Positions 47,701 to 53,427 are shown, counted from the stretch's first letter. The stretch is DNA of 64,000 nucleotides from Limnoperna fortunei (GCA_944474755.1 OX104113.1:22386432-22450431), one strand, 5' to 3'. Made by a program: numbers and translations. The notes: generated by a model not told the origin, from the sequence alone.

Positions 47701-48940
47701 ATCATGGTGTCAAGTTTTTATTGGTGTAGGAAACCGCGGTATCTGAAGAAAATCCTCATTCTTTCGTAGAAAAACTAGCTATCTTTGTCAAGTAAGTGCC
47801 GGCAGTGAGACTTGAACCAGCAACCTCAGTATTGACAATAGAAGAAAAACTACCTTAACCACATGGCCACTGAGGTCACATGTTAGAATTTTGAGACACG
47901 AACATTTCTTGTGTTATTCAAATTAAAGTCTAGTTTTGATTAAGCCACACATTTGTCTACTGTTGTTTTATTTTCCTTTGTTGGATATATCAATTTTGGT
48001 GGCTTTATCTACACACAAATAAAACAATTTAACAAAGTACTATATTTCTTAGTGTTAATTAACTCAAAGGGTATGACATTGTCTATGTTTAACAAAGTTT
48101 TTGCTTTCATTATCAATATTTTATAAGACAGTAAACTTCAGAATTACATAAGTGAATTTTGATTATGATTCTCGAGTGTGTATTTAATTTCAAACAAAGC
48201 AACCAATACAAATTTGAAATAAGTAACTTTTAATGTAATACAGAACAATATTTAAATGTTTATTGTCAATGCTCTTTAAAGGTATCATTTACTTTTGAAA
48301 AAACATCTTGCCGTTCTAATTAAATCAAATTTTATAACCTAAGGTTAATACTTTACTTCCCTCATAAAACTAAAAAATATTTAAGACAAAGCAAAAAACA
48401 ATAATTAGTCATAAATGGATTTACCTACATAGTAACTCTTTGTTTGTAAACTAAACTTTGTACAACCAATCCACCAAAAATTGATCATTTTTTAAAATTA
48501 AAATTTATACTTGACGTTGCAATCCTAACTTATATATTTAAAAATGGAATTTGTAACTCAATCTATGGTAGATACCCACTACAAAATGAAACCACAGTAA
48601 CTTTAATGTGTGCACAAAAATATGCAATATATTTTGCACGTTTTATATTATGAAGTCTCAGACATTAATAATTTGGGATTTTATTTCAAATAGATGCAGC
48701 ACTAAAGTGAAGTCTGAAGACAGTCAAGATTTTAAAACAAGATATATTATTTGATGTTATCATTCTTTTTAGATGTGTCAGAATATTGATGGTGCACCAC
48801 AAAAGTTAACTACTCCACAGAAAATAGTCCACCCAATTAAGTTTATGGCAGAGATGAATACCTCAGCTGTTCATCAGTATATCACTACAAAACCAATGTT
48901 TCCATGTCTCAACACATCTTATACATCATCATGTGGCTGA
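5534..48940 (+). CDS. HAP2: HAP2/GCS1 gamete fusogen, complete 20-exon gene
   Basis: HAP2/GCS1 is a class II-type membrane fusogen on gametes that merges the lipid bilayers of egg and sperm after adhesion. Twenty exons, all GT-AG, join in phase to an open frame of about 835 codons: 5534-5668, 13715-13855, 14588-14695, 15502-15617, 24241-24370, 25167-25384, 26297-26339, 31832-32007, 34460-34695, 35407-35498, 35984-36098, 37866-38028, 39200-39344, 40813-41001, 41487-41552, 41959-41995, 43298-43342, 46416-46513, 47528-47614, 48773-48940. Diagnostic signals are an N-terminal signal peptide, the Cys-rich core with S-A-H-C-L-R-Y-D-T-L-W-Y-S (157-169), L-L-I-P (about 232-235), C-L-D-N-Q (284-288) and a long Cys-bearing ectodomain. 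A membrane segment lies at 490-506, a second hydrophobic stretch at 570-591, then a tail of about 240 residues. The last exons are outside the conserved family core and are supported by splice phase only. Confidence 0.93.
5928..13588. repeat. 47-bp minisatellite array, about 163 copies, HAP2 intron 1
   Basis: The unit runs CCAGTTATATCTATCTGTAG then TAAGTGTGAGTGATCAAACC then TGCCTCA. Period 47 is confirmed by marker variants spaced at exact multiples (8160 to 8395 = 5 units; 11133 to 12073 = 20; 12073 to 12402 = 7). Copies differ mainly at three recurrent sites (GAGTGATC/GATTGATC, TATATC/TACATC, CTATC/CTGTC). Units are mostly over 90% alike, which indicates recent or homogenising expansion. 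No other feature is seen in it. Confidence 0.97.
13715..13855 (+). CDS. HAP2: HAP2 exon 2: ectodomain domain I
   Basis: 47 codons (46-92), phase 0 on both sides, acceptor tttttccag and donor gtatgt. Alternating beta-like sequence with N-P-V-I-V-K-I and Y-P-L-K, as in the N-terminal half of HAP2 ectodomains. Separated from exon 1 by an 8-kb intron filled by the 47-bp array. Confidence 0.88.
13856..14587. other. HAP2 intron 2
   Basis: AT-rich intron with no repeat or RNA gene that I can recognise. Confidence 0.6.
14588..14695 (+). CDS. HAP2: HAP2 exon 3: start of cysteine-rich region
   Basis: 36 codons (93-128). Y-H-E-C and Q-L-C-G-K provide two cysteines ahead of the C-C-H-C cluster of the next exon. 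Acceptor ttttcag, donor gtatta. Confidence 0.88.
14717..14740. repeat. (AT)n microsatellite
   Basis: About 11-12 uninterrupted TA dinucleotides just inside HAP2 intron 3. Confidence 0.95.
14981..15424. mobile_element. TIR element (MITE), hAT-like 8-bp target duplication
   Basis: Terminal inverted repeats of about 50 bp: 14981-15032 starts CATCCTCACAAGTCAAGG, and 15374-15424 is its reverse complement with few changes. The flanks GAATATAG (14972-14979) and GAATTTAG (15425-15432) form an 8-bp duplication with one mismatch. The interior has no coding capacity. It also contains a smaller hairpin (GATTGGCTACAT ... ATGTAGCCAATC, 15331-15362). Confidence 0.8.
15502..15617 (+). CDS. HAP2: HAP2 exon 4: HAP2-GCS1 core, predicted fusion-loop region
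   Basis: 38 codons plus 2 nt (129-166). It holds G-F-C-C-H-C, R-G-G-Q-E-C (146-151) and S-A-H-C-L-R-Y-D (157-164), the signature of the HAP2-GCS1 family. Arg146 is a candidate for the conserved fusion-loop arginine (inference). The exon stops inside the Trp codon (TG|G), so only a following exon starting with G restores the family motif L-W-Y-S. Confidence 0.93.
15640..16300. other. HAP2 intron 4, first part
   Basis: AT-rich DNA with no supported gene; short minus-strand frames here lack any recognisable domain. Confidence 0.5.
16302..17962. mobile_element. Helentron-like non-autonomous element, copy 1, interrupted
   Basis: Begins with a palindromic GACTCGCCTGC...GGAGGCGAGAC hairpin, contains about four units of a 146-bp tandem repeat (marker GGTAGGTGTCACCTGACC), and ends ATGCAGGCGAGA. 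Subterminal inverted GTCTCGCCTGC/GCAGGCGAGAC motifs, a hairpin at one end and a tandem core match the architecture described for Helentron-associated elements such as bivalve pearl-type repeats. Family is inference. It is split by the element at 16872-17749. Copy 2 is at 43829-45072. Confidence 0.6.
16872..17749. mobile_element. pogo/Tigger-like DNA transposon remnant with TA duplication
   Basis: Inverted termini CAGTAGTCCCCCTCTTATA (16872-16890) and its reverse complement (17731-17749), flanked by TA on both sides (16870-16871, 17750-17751). Removing it with one TA restores the 146-bp repeat unit of its host element. The CAGTAGTCCCCC end and TA target are typical of pogo/Tigger elements. No intact transposase; minus-strand frames at 17079-17282 (67 codons) and 17437-17790 have no recognised domain. 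Confidence 0.85.
17963..18550. other. HAP2 intron 4, unannotated part
   Basis: Nothing recognisable. Confidence 0.5.
18551..18800 (+). mobile_element. tRNA-headed SINE, copy 2
   Basis: Starts GGGGCCTCAGTGGCCGAGTG, has a B-box-like CTGGTTCGATT, the conserved GGTTTTCTCCAGGTACTCCG body block, and ends AAAATGGCGTTTAACATT followed by an A-run. Best preserved example for defining the family. Confidence 0.85.
18801..19920. other. HAP2 intron 4, unannotated part
   Basis: AT-rich. A 9-bp poly-C tract occurs near 19730. No gene is supported. Confidence 0.5.
19922..23943. repeat. 34-bp minisatellite array, about 115 copies, HAP2 intron 4
   Basis: Typical unit ATTACATGGTCACAGTAATG then GAATAACTAGCTTT (34 bp). 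At least four unit types alternate (…GGAATAACTAGCTTT, …GTAATAACTAGCTTT, …GGAATAACAAGCTGT, …GGACAAACCATCTGT) in recurring orders, so it has higher-order structure. Interrupted once at 22588-22732 by an unrelated exon fragment. Confidence 0.96.
22593..22732 (+). pseudogene. PRPF39: PRPF39 exon fragment embedded in the minisatellite
   Basis: After an acceptor-like AATTTTGTAG, 46 codons read L-Y-E-R-A-I-K-A-A-G-T-D-F-R-S-D-K-L-W then D-S-Y-I-S-W-E and A-L-H-D-R-V-L-N-I-P-T-Q-L. This matches a HAT-repeat segment of the U1 snRNP-associated splicing factor PRPF39 (family motif E-R-A-x-x-A-x-G-x-x-F-R-S-D-x-L-W ... Y-D-R-x-L-x-I-P-T-Q). There is no 3' donor: the frame runs into TAA of the next repeat unit at 22735. 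No other PRPF39 exon is seen in the window, so it is a truncated, displaced copy with no expected function. Identity is from remembered family pattern, not a search. Confidence 0.75.
24241..24370 (+). CDS. HAP2: HAP2 exon 5: completes the L-W-Y-S motif
   Basis: Starts with G after tatatattag, completing Trp167 and giving W-Y-S directly as in the family, then a beta-rich stretch (V-L-L-S-I-V-N) to residue 210. Other AG sites at 24227, 24246 and 24268 either break the frame or lose W-Y-S. Donor ATG|gtaagg. Confidence 0.9.
24371..24740. other. HAP2 intron 5, first half
   Basis: Nothing recognisable before the degenerate SINE. Confidence 0.5.
24741..25055 (+). mobile_element. tRNA-headed SINE, copy 3, degenerate, with tail triplicated
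   Basis: The head is diverged (GAGGCCTAACCAGCTAAGAG) but the GTTAAGGTAGTTAGTC and CTGTCAACACTGAGGTTGCA blocks are clear. The 3' end is expanded into three tandem copies of about 43 bp (GCTGAAAATA.TGCTGAGTTG then CATTAAACCCC; 24934-25052). Confidence 0.7.
25167..25384 (+). CDS. HAP2: HAP2 exon 6
   Basis: 72 codons plus 2 nt (211-282). I-L-L-I-P-L matches the conserved K-Y-L-L-I-P segment of the family. Several N-x-S/T sequons are present (N-H-T, N-I-S, N-R-S). Two cysteines lie near the end (N-K..., R-C-R-K-H). Acceptor tttttctag. Confidence 0.9.
25420..25790 (+). repeat. Dispersed repeat family X, copy 1
   Basis: About 370 bp sharing ordered blocks with 62160-62475 (GTGTG.CAAAT then ACTGC, CAAGAAGGGTAC, GATTGTTGTCTATT, TTGTAAACAA.GCAAGGTC, TAGAAACAAAAATGG). 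A shorter third piece is at 32494-32580. Class unknown; no TIR or coding frame seen. Confidence 0.65.
26297..26339 (+). CDS. HAP2: HAP2 exon 7: 43-nt mini-exon
   Basis: Encodes C-L-D-N-Q-P-M-Q-F-W-L-E-D-M (284-297), the family's C-L-x-N-Q-L-x-D motif. The phase fits both neighbours (AG carried in, phase 0 out). Acceptor cttttgtag, donor gtaatg. Confidence 0.88.
27487..28087. mobile_element. Short TIR element (hAT-like ends) inside the 26-bp array
   Basis: Termini CAGTGTTCAATCTAGA (27487-27502) and its exact reverse complement (28072-28087). TGGTTAG is duplicated on both sides (27480-27486, 28088-28094), giving 7 visible bases; hAT elements normally make 8. CAGTG-type ends suit hAT, but no transposase remains. 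Confidence 0.78.
29425..30231. mobile_element. TA-flanked TIR element with TTCGCG motifs inside the 26-bp array
   Basis: Ends CTGTAAACCAATTAATATTC and, at the other end, the reverse complement of CTGTAAACCAATAAAATTTC. Both are followed by CGCG and by an inner copy of AAACTTTCGCGG. TA (29423-29424, 30232-30233) flanks it, and excision with one TA restores GGCATTATGCACTG of the array. Tc1/mariner-type target; interior non-coding. Confidence 0.85.
31682..31701 (-). repeat. Single inverted unit at the end of the 26-bp array
   Basis: TGTGCATTATGCCTTCTAAC is the reverse complement of the array unit (GTTAGAAGGCATAATGCACA), placed 10 bp after the last forward unit. Together they could form a hairpin. 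Confidence 0.85.
31832..32007 (+). CDS. HAP2: HAP2 exon 8
   Basis: 58 codons plus 2 nt (298-355). Highly charged start (E-R-K-L-R-R-Q-Q), then G-V-P-N-I-V and V-N-V-S-L, matching the region linking domains II and III in the family. Acceptor tatatttaag, donor gtaagt. Confidence 0.88.
32008..33470. other. HAP2 intron 8, first part
   Basis: Mostly unremarkable AT-rich DNA; 32494-32580 is a fragment of dispersed repeat family X. No gene supported. Confidence 0.5.
33480..33591. repeat. Long inverted repeat (hairpin), about 50-bp arms
   Basis: Arm 1 begins AAGGCAATTGGTTTTAGGTA (33480) and arm 2 is its near-perfect reverse complement ending CCAATTGCCTT (33590), with a spacer of about 15 bp. Probably a small foldback element in HAP2 intron 8. 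Confidence 0.85.
33600..34440. other. HAP2 intron 8, last part
   Basis: Nothing recognised; short frames here look random. Confidence 0.5.
34460..34695 (+). CDS. HAP2: HAP2 exon 9: domain III
   Basis: Codons 356-434. Ig-like beta sequence N-Q-G-Y-L-Q-E-T-V-E-V-Y, then L-R-D-C and L-M-P-H-K-T, the pattern of domain III of class II fusogens. Donor G|gttagt lies immediately against the 21-bp intronic array. Confidence 0.9.
34697..35092. repeat. 21-bp array, about 19 copies, starting at the exon 9 donor
   Basis: Unit GTCACTTACAATGTACTTAA then G. Because 21 is a multiple of 3, one frame stays open as a 7-residue repeat (Y-L-R-S-L-T-M); this is an artefact, as it is cut off from exon 9 by TAG. 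The first units overlap the donor (GTTAGTCACTTACAA), suggesting the array grew from the splice-site region. Confidence 0.93.
35407..35498 (+). CDS. HAP2: HAP2 exon 10: end of domain III
   Basis: Codons 435-465. Acidic stretch E-N-D-E-D-E-W, then C-I-C-Y-P-D-I-S-C-N: three of the cysteines that close the ectodomain. Acceptor cgttttag, donor gtaagc. Confidence 0.88.
35499..35983. other. HAP2 intron 10
   Basis: Nothing recognised. Confidence 0.5.
35984..36098 (+). CDS. HAP2: HAP2 exon 11: stem and membrane segment 1
   Basis: Codons 466-503. Begins C-G-D-H-G and ends in a strongly hydrophobic run I-L-C-I-I-M-V-I-L-F-F-I (492-503) that continues into the next exon. This is the expected HAP2 transmembrane anchor. 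Confidence 0.88.
36099..37865. other. HAP2 intron 11
   Basis: No repeat or gene supported. Frames at 36534 and 37207 lack domains and are probably chance. Confidence 0.5.
37866..38028 (+). CDS. HAP2: HAP2 exon 12: post-membrane region
   Basis: Codons 504-557. G-L-M-K-A-L-I-S-L-V completes the first membrane segment. The rest is soluble (H-E-Q-I-L-A-K-Y-D-V). Donor AC|gtaaga. Confidence 0.85.
38029..39199. other. HAP2 intron 12, with a SINE fragment
   Basis: 38501-38555 matches the minus-strand SINE body (CCTGCAGTAGGAAAACTGG; compare 4793-4812). Otherwise nothing recognised. Confidence 0.5.
39200..39344 (+). CDS. HAP2: HAP2 exon 13: second hydrophobic segment
   Basis: Codons 558-606. After basic K-R-P-V-R comes a hydrophobic stretch of about 22 residues (570-591, L-F-I-L-N-L-C-F-G-Y-Y-V-L-F-I-G-V) long enough to span a membrane. 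Family members are usually described with one anchor, so this is notable. Confidence 0.82.
39358..40505. mobile_element. Foldback-type element in HAP2 intron 13, host of a second element
   Basis: 39361-39460 carries repeated GACAAGT.GCCC and AAGACAACTC motifs, and 40447-40503 carries the same motifs reversed (GGGCGACTT.TCTTG, GAGTTGTCTTGG). They form imprecise inverted ends of about 60-100 bp around a non-coding interior that holds the TIR element at 39755-40274. Exact ends are uncertain. Confidence 0.55.
39755..40274. mobile_element. TA-flanked TIR element, related ends to 29425-30231
   Basis: Ends CTGTAAATTCAGAAATTTTT and, reversed, CTGTAAATTTGGAAATTATT, followed by GCA; TA at 39753-39754 and 40275-40276. 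Shares the CTGTAAA start and TA target with the 29425 element. Non-coding. Confidence 0.72.
40813..41001 (+). CDS. HAP2: HAP2 exon 14: tail
   Basis: Codons 607-669, polar and Tyr-rich (Y-E-G-L, S-Y-I-D-K-Y, Y-E-Q-Y-R-K). Acceptor tgtcctag, donor gtaagt; phase 0 on both sides. No known domain. Confidence 0.78.
41002..41486. other. HAP2 intron 14
   Basis: Nothing recognised. Confidence 0.5.
41487..41552 (+). CDS. HAP2: HAP2 exon 15: tail; could be an alternative last exon
   Basis: Codons 670-691 (V-I-E-A-L-D-I-A-K-L). Donor AAT|gtaaac. If this donor is not used, the frame reads three codons on to TAA at 41559-41561, so an isoform ending here is possible. A decayed copy of the exon lies at 43702-43778. 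Confidence 0.72.
41959..41995 (+). CDS. HAP2: HAP2 exon 16: 37-nt mini-exon
   Basis: Codons 692-703 (R-C-L-Q-M-K-N-S-V-T-E-R). Acceptor ttttatag, weak donor gtcaga. Supported mainly because its phase (0 in, 1 out) fits its neighbours. Confidence 0.6.
42370..42960. repeat. Degenerate tandem repeat of about 36-47 bp, HAP2 intron 16
   Basis: Recurring AATATCTGATGTAGCACAGT then TAAAACATATTGTTGTGGTA then AGTTA, in about a dozen imperfect copies of variable length. More diverged copies may extend upstream to about 42040. Confidence 0.85.
43298..43342 (+). CDS. HAP2: HAP2 exon 17: basic serine-rich tail
   Basis: Codons 704-718, G-D-E-S-P-R-K-Q-S-K-S-R-S-L-K. Acceptor tcttttaag, donor gtgaga. Phase 1 on both sides, so the exon could be skipped without a frameshift. 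Confidence 0.65.
43702..43778 (+). pseudogene. Decayed duplicate of HAP2 exon 15
   Basis: 77 bp nearly identical to 41470-41546, including the polypyrimidine tract. The acceptor TTTAG has become TTTAC, and the codon pair TAT-AGA has become TAT-TGA. So it can neither be spliced normally nor read through. It lies 2.2 kb downstream in intron 17, just before the Helentron-like element. Confidence 0.88.
43829..45072. mobile_element. Helentron-like non-autonomous element, copy 2, intact
   Basis: GTCTCGCCTGCGACGAAAGT opens a hairpin closed by GGAGGCGAGAC, followed by a (GGC)n patch. About seven tandem 146-bp units follow (GGTAGGTGTCACC starts at 44141+146n). It ends TGATGCGGAATGCAGGCGAG then AC. 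Subterminal inverted GTCTCGCCTGC at both ends. Same family as 16302-17962 and more repeat units. Confidence 0.7.
45073..46115. other. HAP2 intron 17, unannotated part
   Basis: Nothing recognised. Confidence 0.5.
46116..46365 (+). mobile_element. tRNA-headed SINE, copy 4
   Basis: GGGGCCTCAGTGGCCGAGTG head with TTTAGG, B box GGTTCGAGTCT, body TTTTCCTACC and tail ending near CATTCAAACAAAC. Ends 50 bp before HAP2 exon 18. Confidence 0.87.
46416..46513 (+). CDS. HAP2: HAP2 exon 18: tail
   Basis: Codons 719-751. R-A-K-S-L-N-R-K then acidic I-E-D-L-I-E-L-D-H. Acceptor acattacag, donor gtaaca; phases fit. Confidence 0.72.
46920..47320. repeat. Degenerate tandem repeat of about 160 bp, two to three copies
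   Basis: TTGCACAGCT.T, AAGATAAAGCTCAAT.TTCAGCAC and TTAGGCCAAT recur at roughly 160-bp spacing in HAP2 intron 18. A poly-C run lies upstream at about 46810-46823. Confidence 0.6.
47528..47614 (+). CDS. HAP2: HAP2 exon 19: tail
   Basis: Codons 752-780, with two cysteines (K-C-F-S-L-C-G) and a basic stretch (R-H-G-R-R-F-K). Acceptor ttattag, donor gtaagt; phase 0 on both sides. Confidence 0.72.
47648..47882 (-). mobile_element. tRNA-headed SINE, copy 5
   Basis: On the minus strand: GACCTCAGTGGCCATGTGGT then TAAGGTAGTTT, diverged body, and tail ending in AAACAAACAAACAAA. It sits just inside HAP2 intron 19. Confidence 0.8.
47890..48772. other. HAP2 intron 19, remainder
   Basis: Nothing recognised. 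Confidence 0.5.
48773..48940 (+). CDS. HAP2: HAP2 exon 20: last coding exon
   Basis: Codons 781-835, ending S-S-C-G and TGA (48938-48940). Acceptor cttttttag. Potential poly(A) signals follow at 49800, 49850 and 50229 (AATAAA). Confidence 0.75.
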   Translation: MCQNIDGAPQKLTTPQKIVHPIKFMAEMNTSAVHQYITTKPMFPCLNTSYTSSCG

Positions 48941-50250
48941 AGCCTTTACAGAAAATAGTCCAAACACAACAGAAATAATATTCTCTTAGGTCATTACAAC
49001 AGCTACTTTTTTCCATGTCTTAACACATTTTTAACATTTTTAATATCCTTTCCCTATTACTGTGGTTGAACAGTACTACTGTGTGTCAACTTCATACTTA
49101 TATATTAGATATTTATTATTTTATCATAGTGTTATGTACCATCCACTTATCAAATATGATTTTTGCTTAATTGCTTGTTTTACTTCATGGAAAAAATACA
49201 GTGAACATGAACAACTTGAGAATATTTTAATTATAAAATAAAAAATGATGCAAAGTATTCGTTGAGATGTTATAGTTCTAGAATATATAAAGTTATTTTT
49301 GAGAAAGACAGATATTATTGTATTTATATTAAATTTTGCTTTTTAGAAATTAAAAATTCATGTATTTAATTAAAATTAGCATATTCTAGTCCTTAAACAA
49401 TGTATCATCTGATCAATTTTTGTTATGCTAATGATTGTAAAACCAATCATTTTTAATATTAAATTCTTTTAAAGAAACATGATAGTTTTGTTTTAATGAT
49501 GTTTGTAGCATTTGTTGTGATATTGACAATTTGTATTCATTGCCTGTTATTGGATGTTTAAATCTATACAACACATGTATTATTGTTATATACATTGTAA
49601 TTATATATTGGTTAAATTTTCACCATTAATGTTTAAGTTCTTATTTACAAAAAGCTAAATTTTTCAACAAGGAAATCAATGTCCTGAACCTCGTCTGGTT
49701 TAAGTATTCCACCAAACACAGAACATATTTCTATTTAAAAGTCTTTTTTTCATTGGATTAATTAATATATAAACTTGTGTTGCTGTTGATTATAATGTAA
49801 ATAAAATTGTGTTTTCTTATTTATAATTGTGCAGTAGTAGTATGGTTAAAATAAAGAGTTTCCATGTTAAATGTTTATGTGGCAAATCTTTTTAATGTTG
49901 ATAATTTAAATTGCATCAGTTTGTAGAACGCAAAATACAACAACATTAATTGCTACACAAAACACAAATGTAGTACAATACTATACTACTCCTCTGTAAT
50001 GGAAGTTCATAACCTACTGCCACTAATTTCAAGTCCCTTTTTCCCAAACTTAAGGGTAGTTTTTATATGAAGTTTAACCTTCAGATACAACTGTCCTCAT
50101 TTATTGTAACAATTGTGCTTGGTACAAACGGTATACTGGTAATAATCTTAATTTAAATAATTTTGATTCAACAGAGATTCAGTTATGAATCCCTTTCGTT
50201 CTTTTATGTATGTTGATTGTTGTTCAAAATAAAATTTGTTCATTTAAAAT
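48941..50250 (+). other. Presumed HAP2 3' UTR
   Basis: AT-rich, with no ORF of interest. AATAAA occurs at 49800-49805, 49850-49855 and 50229-50234. Which is used cannot be told from sequence. Confidence 0.45.
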
Positions 50251-51532
50251 CACAATTATTTGTCCTGTGTATCAGCAAGTCATTGGATGGTTCTTAATGC
50301 TAATGCTTTTATTTCCAATCAAAAATGAATGCCAACATATGCAACAATTGCCTTTGAATTTGTTTAAATGGCTCCTTACTAGTTGAACCAAACAAAATCA
50401 GAAATGGCTGCCTTCACAGCACCTACATTTATTTTTAAAACAAGGATAAATGTCTTTTTTGCTGCCTATACAAACAAGGTGAGCGATACAGACTCTTGGG
50501 AGCCTCTGGTTAGTGAAGGACTATGAATAAGTTATGTAGTACAACTGTATTAAGTATATATTTCCTACCTTCTGTAAGTATCTGCATTCTAGATTGGCTG
50601 ACTCCATAGTTTTCTGTTCACGGTTAGTAGCTTTTATACACGGTCTGTAGGTAAAAGTTAAGAGTTCTTGGTACATTGAAACACAGAATAACAATTTTTT
50701 GCTTGAATTCCAATATTTAAGATGATAAAATAATAGGATATATTGGTTACATACAGAGTTACAGACCCAATACGAGGTGTAGTTATTGTATTTTATATGG
50801 GGACTCGTGCCCCATATAAAATTTACTGTGTATATCTTGTATTAGATCTGTGCAACTAATAATACAGGAGTTGAGAAAGAAGTGTTTTTAAACACAACGC
50901 TTGAGAAATAATGTTAACTCGTTTTAAACATAAAAGTAAATTCCCCGTCCTGTTTTCATTTTCCTGGTACTCGTACAAGGTTTTGACCTTATGAGTTTGA
51001 TTGATTGATTGATTGATTAATGGTGTTTAACGCCCTATGAGTTTTGAGTGTATTCCTTAAGCCCTATTCACAGCTGGTTATAACACTCATGCACCACCAA
51101 TTGTAATGAAAGGAAAACCTTGGAAAAAATAGTGGAGTTTTTGAAACACAAGGTAAGAAATTTGGCAAATTCATGATACATGTACTATTATCTTTTATTG
51201 AAAAAGGTAGTGAAAATTGATTCTGTGGCCAATGCAATTTAGTGCATTTCCATTGGCTTTACTATGAAACCTTTATCCGTAAATTTCTTCAAAACAATTT
51301 GTGACACAGACATACCAATAAAATTAACATAAATTTAAATTCTGGTTCTAAGTTTTATAAAGGAAACCAATGTTGTGAGTAGATGTGGCTGTTTCTTTAT
51401 TAATTACCTACTAGGACAAAAAACAGACTGCAAAATTATCTGCCCTCACAGATGCAACAAAGTAAATGCTAGTGCTGGAGATGCATCTTATTGACCGTAC
51501 ATGTTTGTAGGTTGTGGAATCAAATCAGCGCA
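50251..51532. other. Intergenic DNA between convergent HAP2 and NENF
   Basis: Contains a 12-bp-stem hairpin (TTTTATATGGGG ... CCCCATATAAAA, about 50791-50821). A (TGAT)n tract runs into AATGGTGTTTAACGCC (51000-51040), a reversed SINE 3' end. No gene. Confidence 0.55.
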
Positions 51533-51665
51533 GATGCCTCGGTTGCCAGGTGGTTAAGGTACTATGTGTACTGTTAATCACATGGTCTGTCAACAATATT
51601 GAGGGTTAGTCTCACTGTGAGCTGGATGTCCAAGCTAATATCTGCAGTATTAGAAATCAATCTGC
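51533..51665 (+). mobile_element. tRNA-headed SINE, copy 6, 5' part only
   Basis: GATGCCTCGGTTGCCAGGTG then GTTAAGG, and CACATGGTCTGTCAACA; the body is lost after about 130 bp. Confidence 0.65.
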
Positions 51666-51679
51666 CAAGACGTTTGTTG

Positions 51680-52500
51680 GTTAACAATTTGAAATTTAAG
51701 CCAATCAGATTGCATTAATGTACCTGGCAGCCATGTTGAATTTCCAAATAGCTTAAAAAAAACTATACAAGCTTCATGTATGGATAATATGGGGTAAATG
51801 TGTTTAATAGTTTTGGAATTGTTTGTATGTTTTCCCCAATAGATTCACATGTTAAGTTATGTTCCACGGTGGCTACCATCTTGGATTTTGCATCAACACA
51901 AAAAACTCAAATCAGTAGAGGACAACCCGAGGTACTTTTCTACATCACATTTCCTTTTGCCAAGCGCTTTGTCAAGAAACAAATTTAGAAATTTTGGCCA
52001 ATCTGAATGCATAGCAGACATGTTGAATTTTCAATTAGCTTTAAAACTCGTAATATTTAGATAACTATCCAAGCTTCATTTCTGCAATATTTGGCTTAAT
52101 TGTGCAGAACAGTTTCAGAGAAGATGTTTATATTTTTTTCTTATAGTCTTTATGTTTAGCTTTGTCTCATGGTGGCTGCCATCTTTAGATTTTGAATAAA
52201 CACAAAAAACTCTTTAACTTTGTAAATGACCTTATATAGGTAAATTTCAAATCAATCTAATATGCCATTTGTGAGATTACTGAAATTCATCCAATCAGAA
52301 CAGGTTAATTGCTCTGGCATCAAATTGGCTCGATAAACTAATAATAATAAGGTAATTATCCAAGCTTCATTGCTGCATAAATTAAATGAAGTATAACAGT
52401 TTCCGAGAAGAAGCTTCTTATGTTTTTCTCATAGGTTCCTATGTTAAGCTCTGATCTACCGCTCATAAATTTCAACTCAATCTGCATATATATATAGATC
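51680..52500. repeat. Degenerate tandem repeat of about 300 bp, roughly three copies
   Basis: Blocks GGTGGCTRCCATCTT.GATTT, AACACAAAAAACTC, ATCCAAGCTTCATT and TGTTAAGCT recur about every 300 bp. The overlapping short ORFs here are chance products of the repeat. Confidence 0.65.
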
Positions 52501-53280
52501 AAATAGTTTAAAAGGGAATACATGTACTGAAACATTAACATTAACATCTTGCATGGTAAATTATTTATTCAAAATCTTGTAAAATATGTAAAAATAAGAC
52601 ATTGATATGTGTAAATCATTGAAAAGACAGACATTCTCATAGATATTTTATCAGCAACACTAACATTTAAATACAACAAAATTCTTGAGCACCACCAGTT
52701 ATTTGCATCTTGTGCTTTTATCAAGATTACCGACATGAATATCAAACAAGATTTATTAGCACCATAAAGTAAAGGGTATATTTCTTCAAATATTCAATGA
52801 CACAAAACAAATGAATAAATAAAATTAACAAACAAATTTGCATAAATCCTGCATTGTGTTATTACTCTTAAAAATATACAGGTAAGTCAAATTGTTTTCA
52901 GTAGATAAATAAAAAACAATAGCATTTTATGTTTTTTTTAAAATTTTTTACACGATGACTAGAATATGGAATGTCTTTAAGAAAATTCAAAATCGCATAA
53001 ATATCTATCTTATAAATGTACATCTGTAATACAAAAACAAAATATAAAACTGAAATAGAACATTGTTATTTATTTTTGGTAAGAAACAAATTTTTTTTCA
53101 TTTTATTATTCATATCAGTAATAAGCTTCACAAATCATTAGTCTGAGAAATCACAATTACAGCCCATTTTCTGTTTTTATTAACAAGTATAAGTGTAAAT
53201 GTACATATAGTTTACTGTAACATTATTTCTAAAAATTTCTGTTTAAACTGCAGGTTTGTAATTTAATGTTACAACTTGTC

Positions 53281-53427
53281 TTATAACTCCCCACTTAATC
53301 TCTCGGAGATTTTGTCAGCATGTTTATCCATTAAGTATTCCATATAACCAACCACAGGATATTTCTTTTTGTAGGTACCAAGATAAACATCGTCTAAACC
53401 TTTTAATTCTGCATCTGATAATTTACT
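53281..53427 (-). CDS. NENF: NENF exon 4 (last)
   Basis: 48 codons plus TAA (53283-53281). Acceptor ttttcag. L-S-D-A-E-L-K-G-L-D-D-V-Y, then Y-P-V-V-G-Y and a charged C-terminus. A possible poly(A) signal on this strand lies near 53102-53107. Confidence 0.92.
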   Translation of the reverse strand, partial: SKLSDAELKGLDDVYLGTYKKKYPVVGYMEYLMDKHADKISERLSGEL

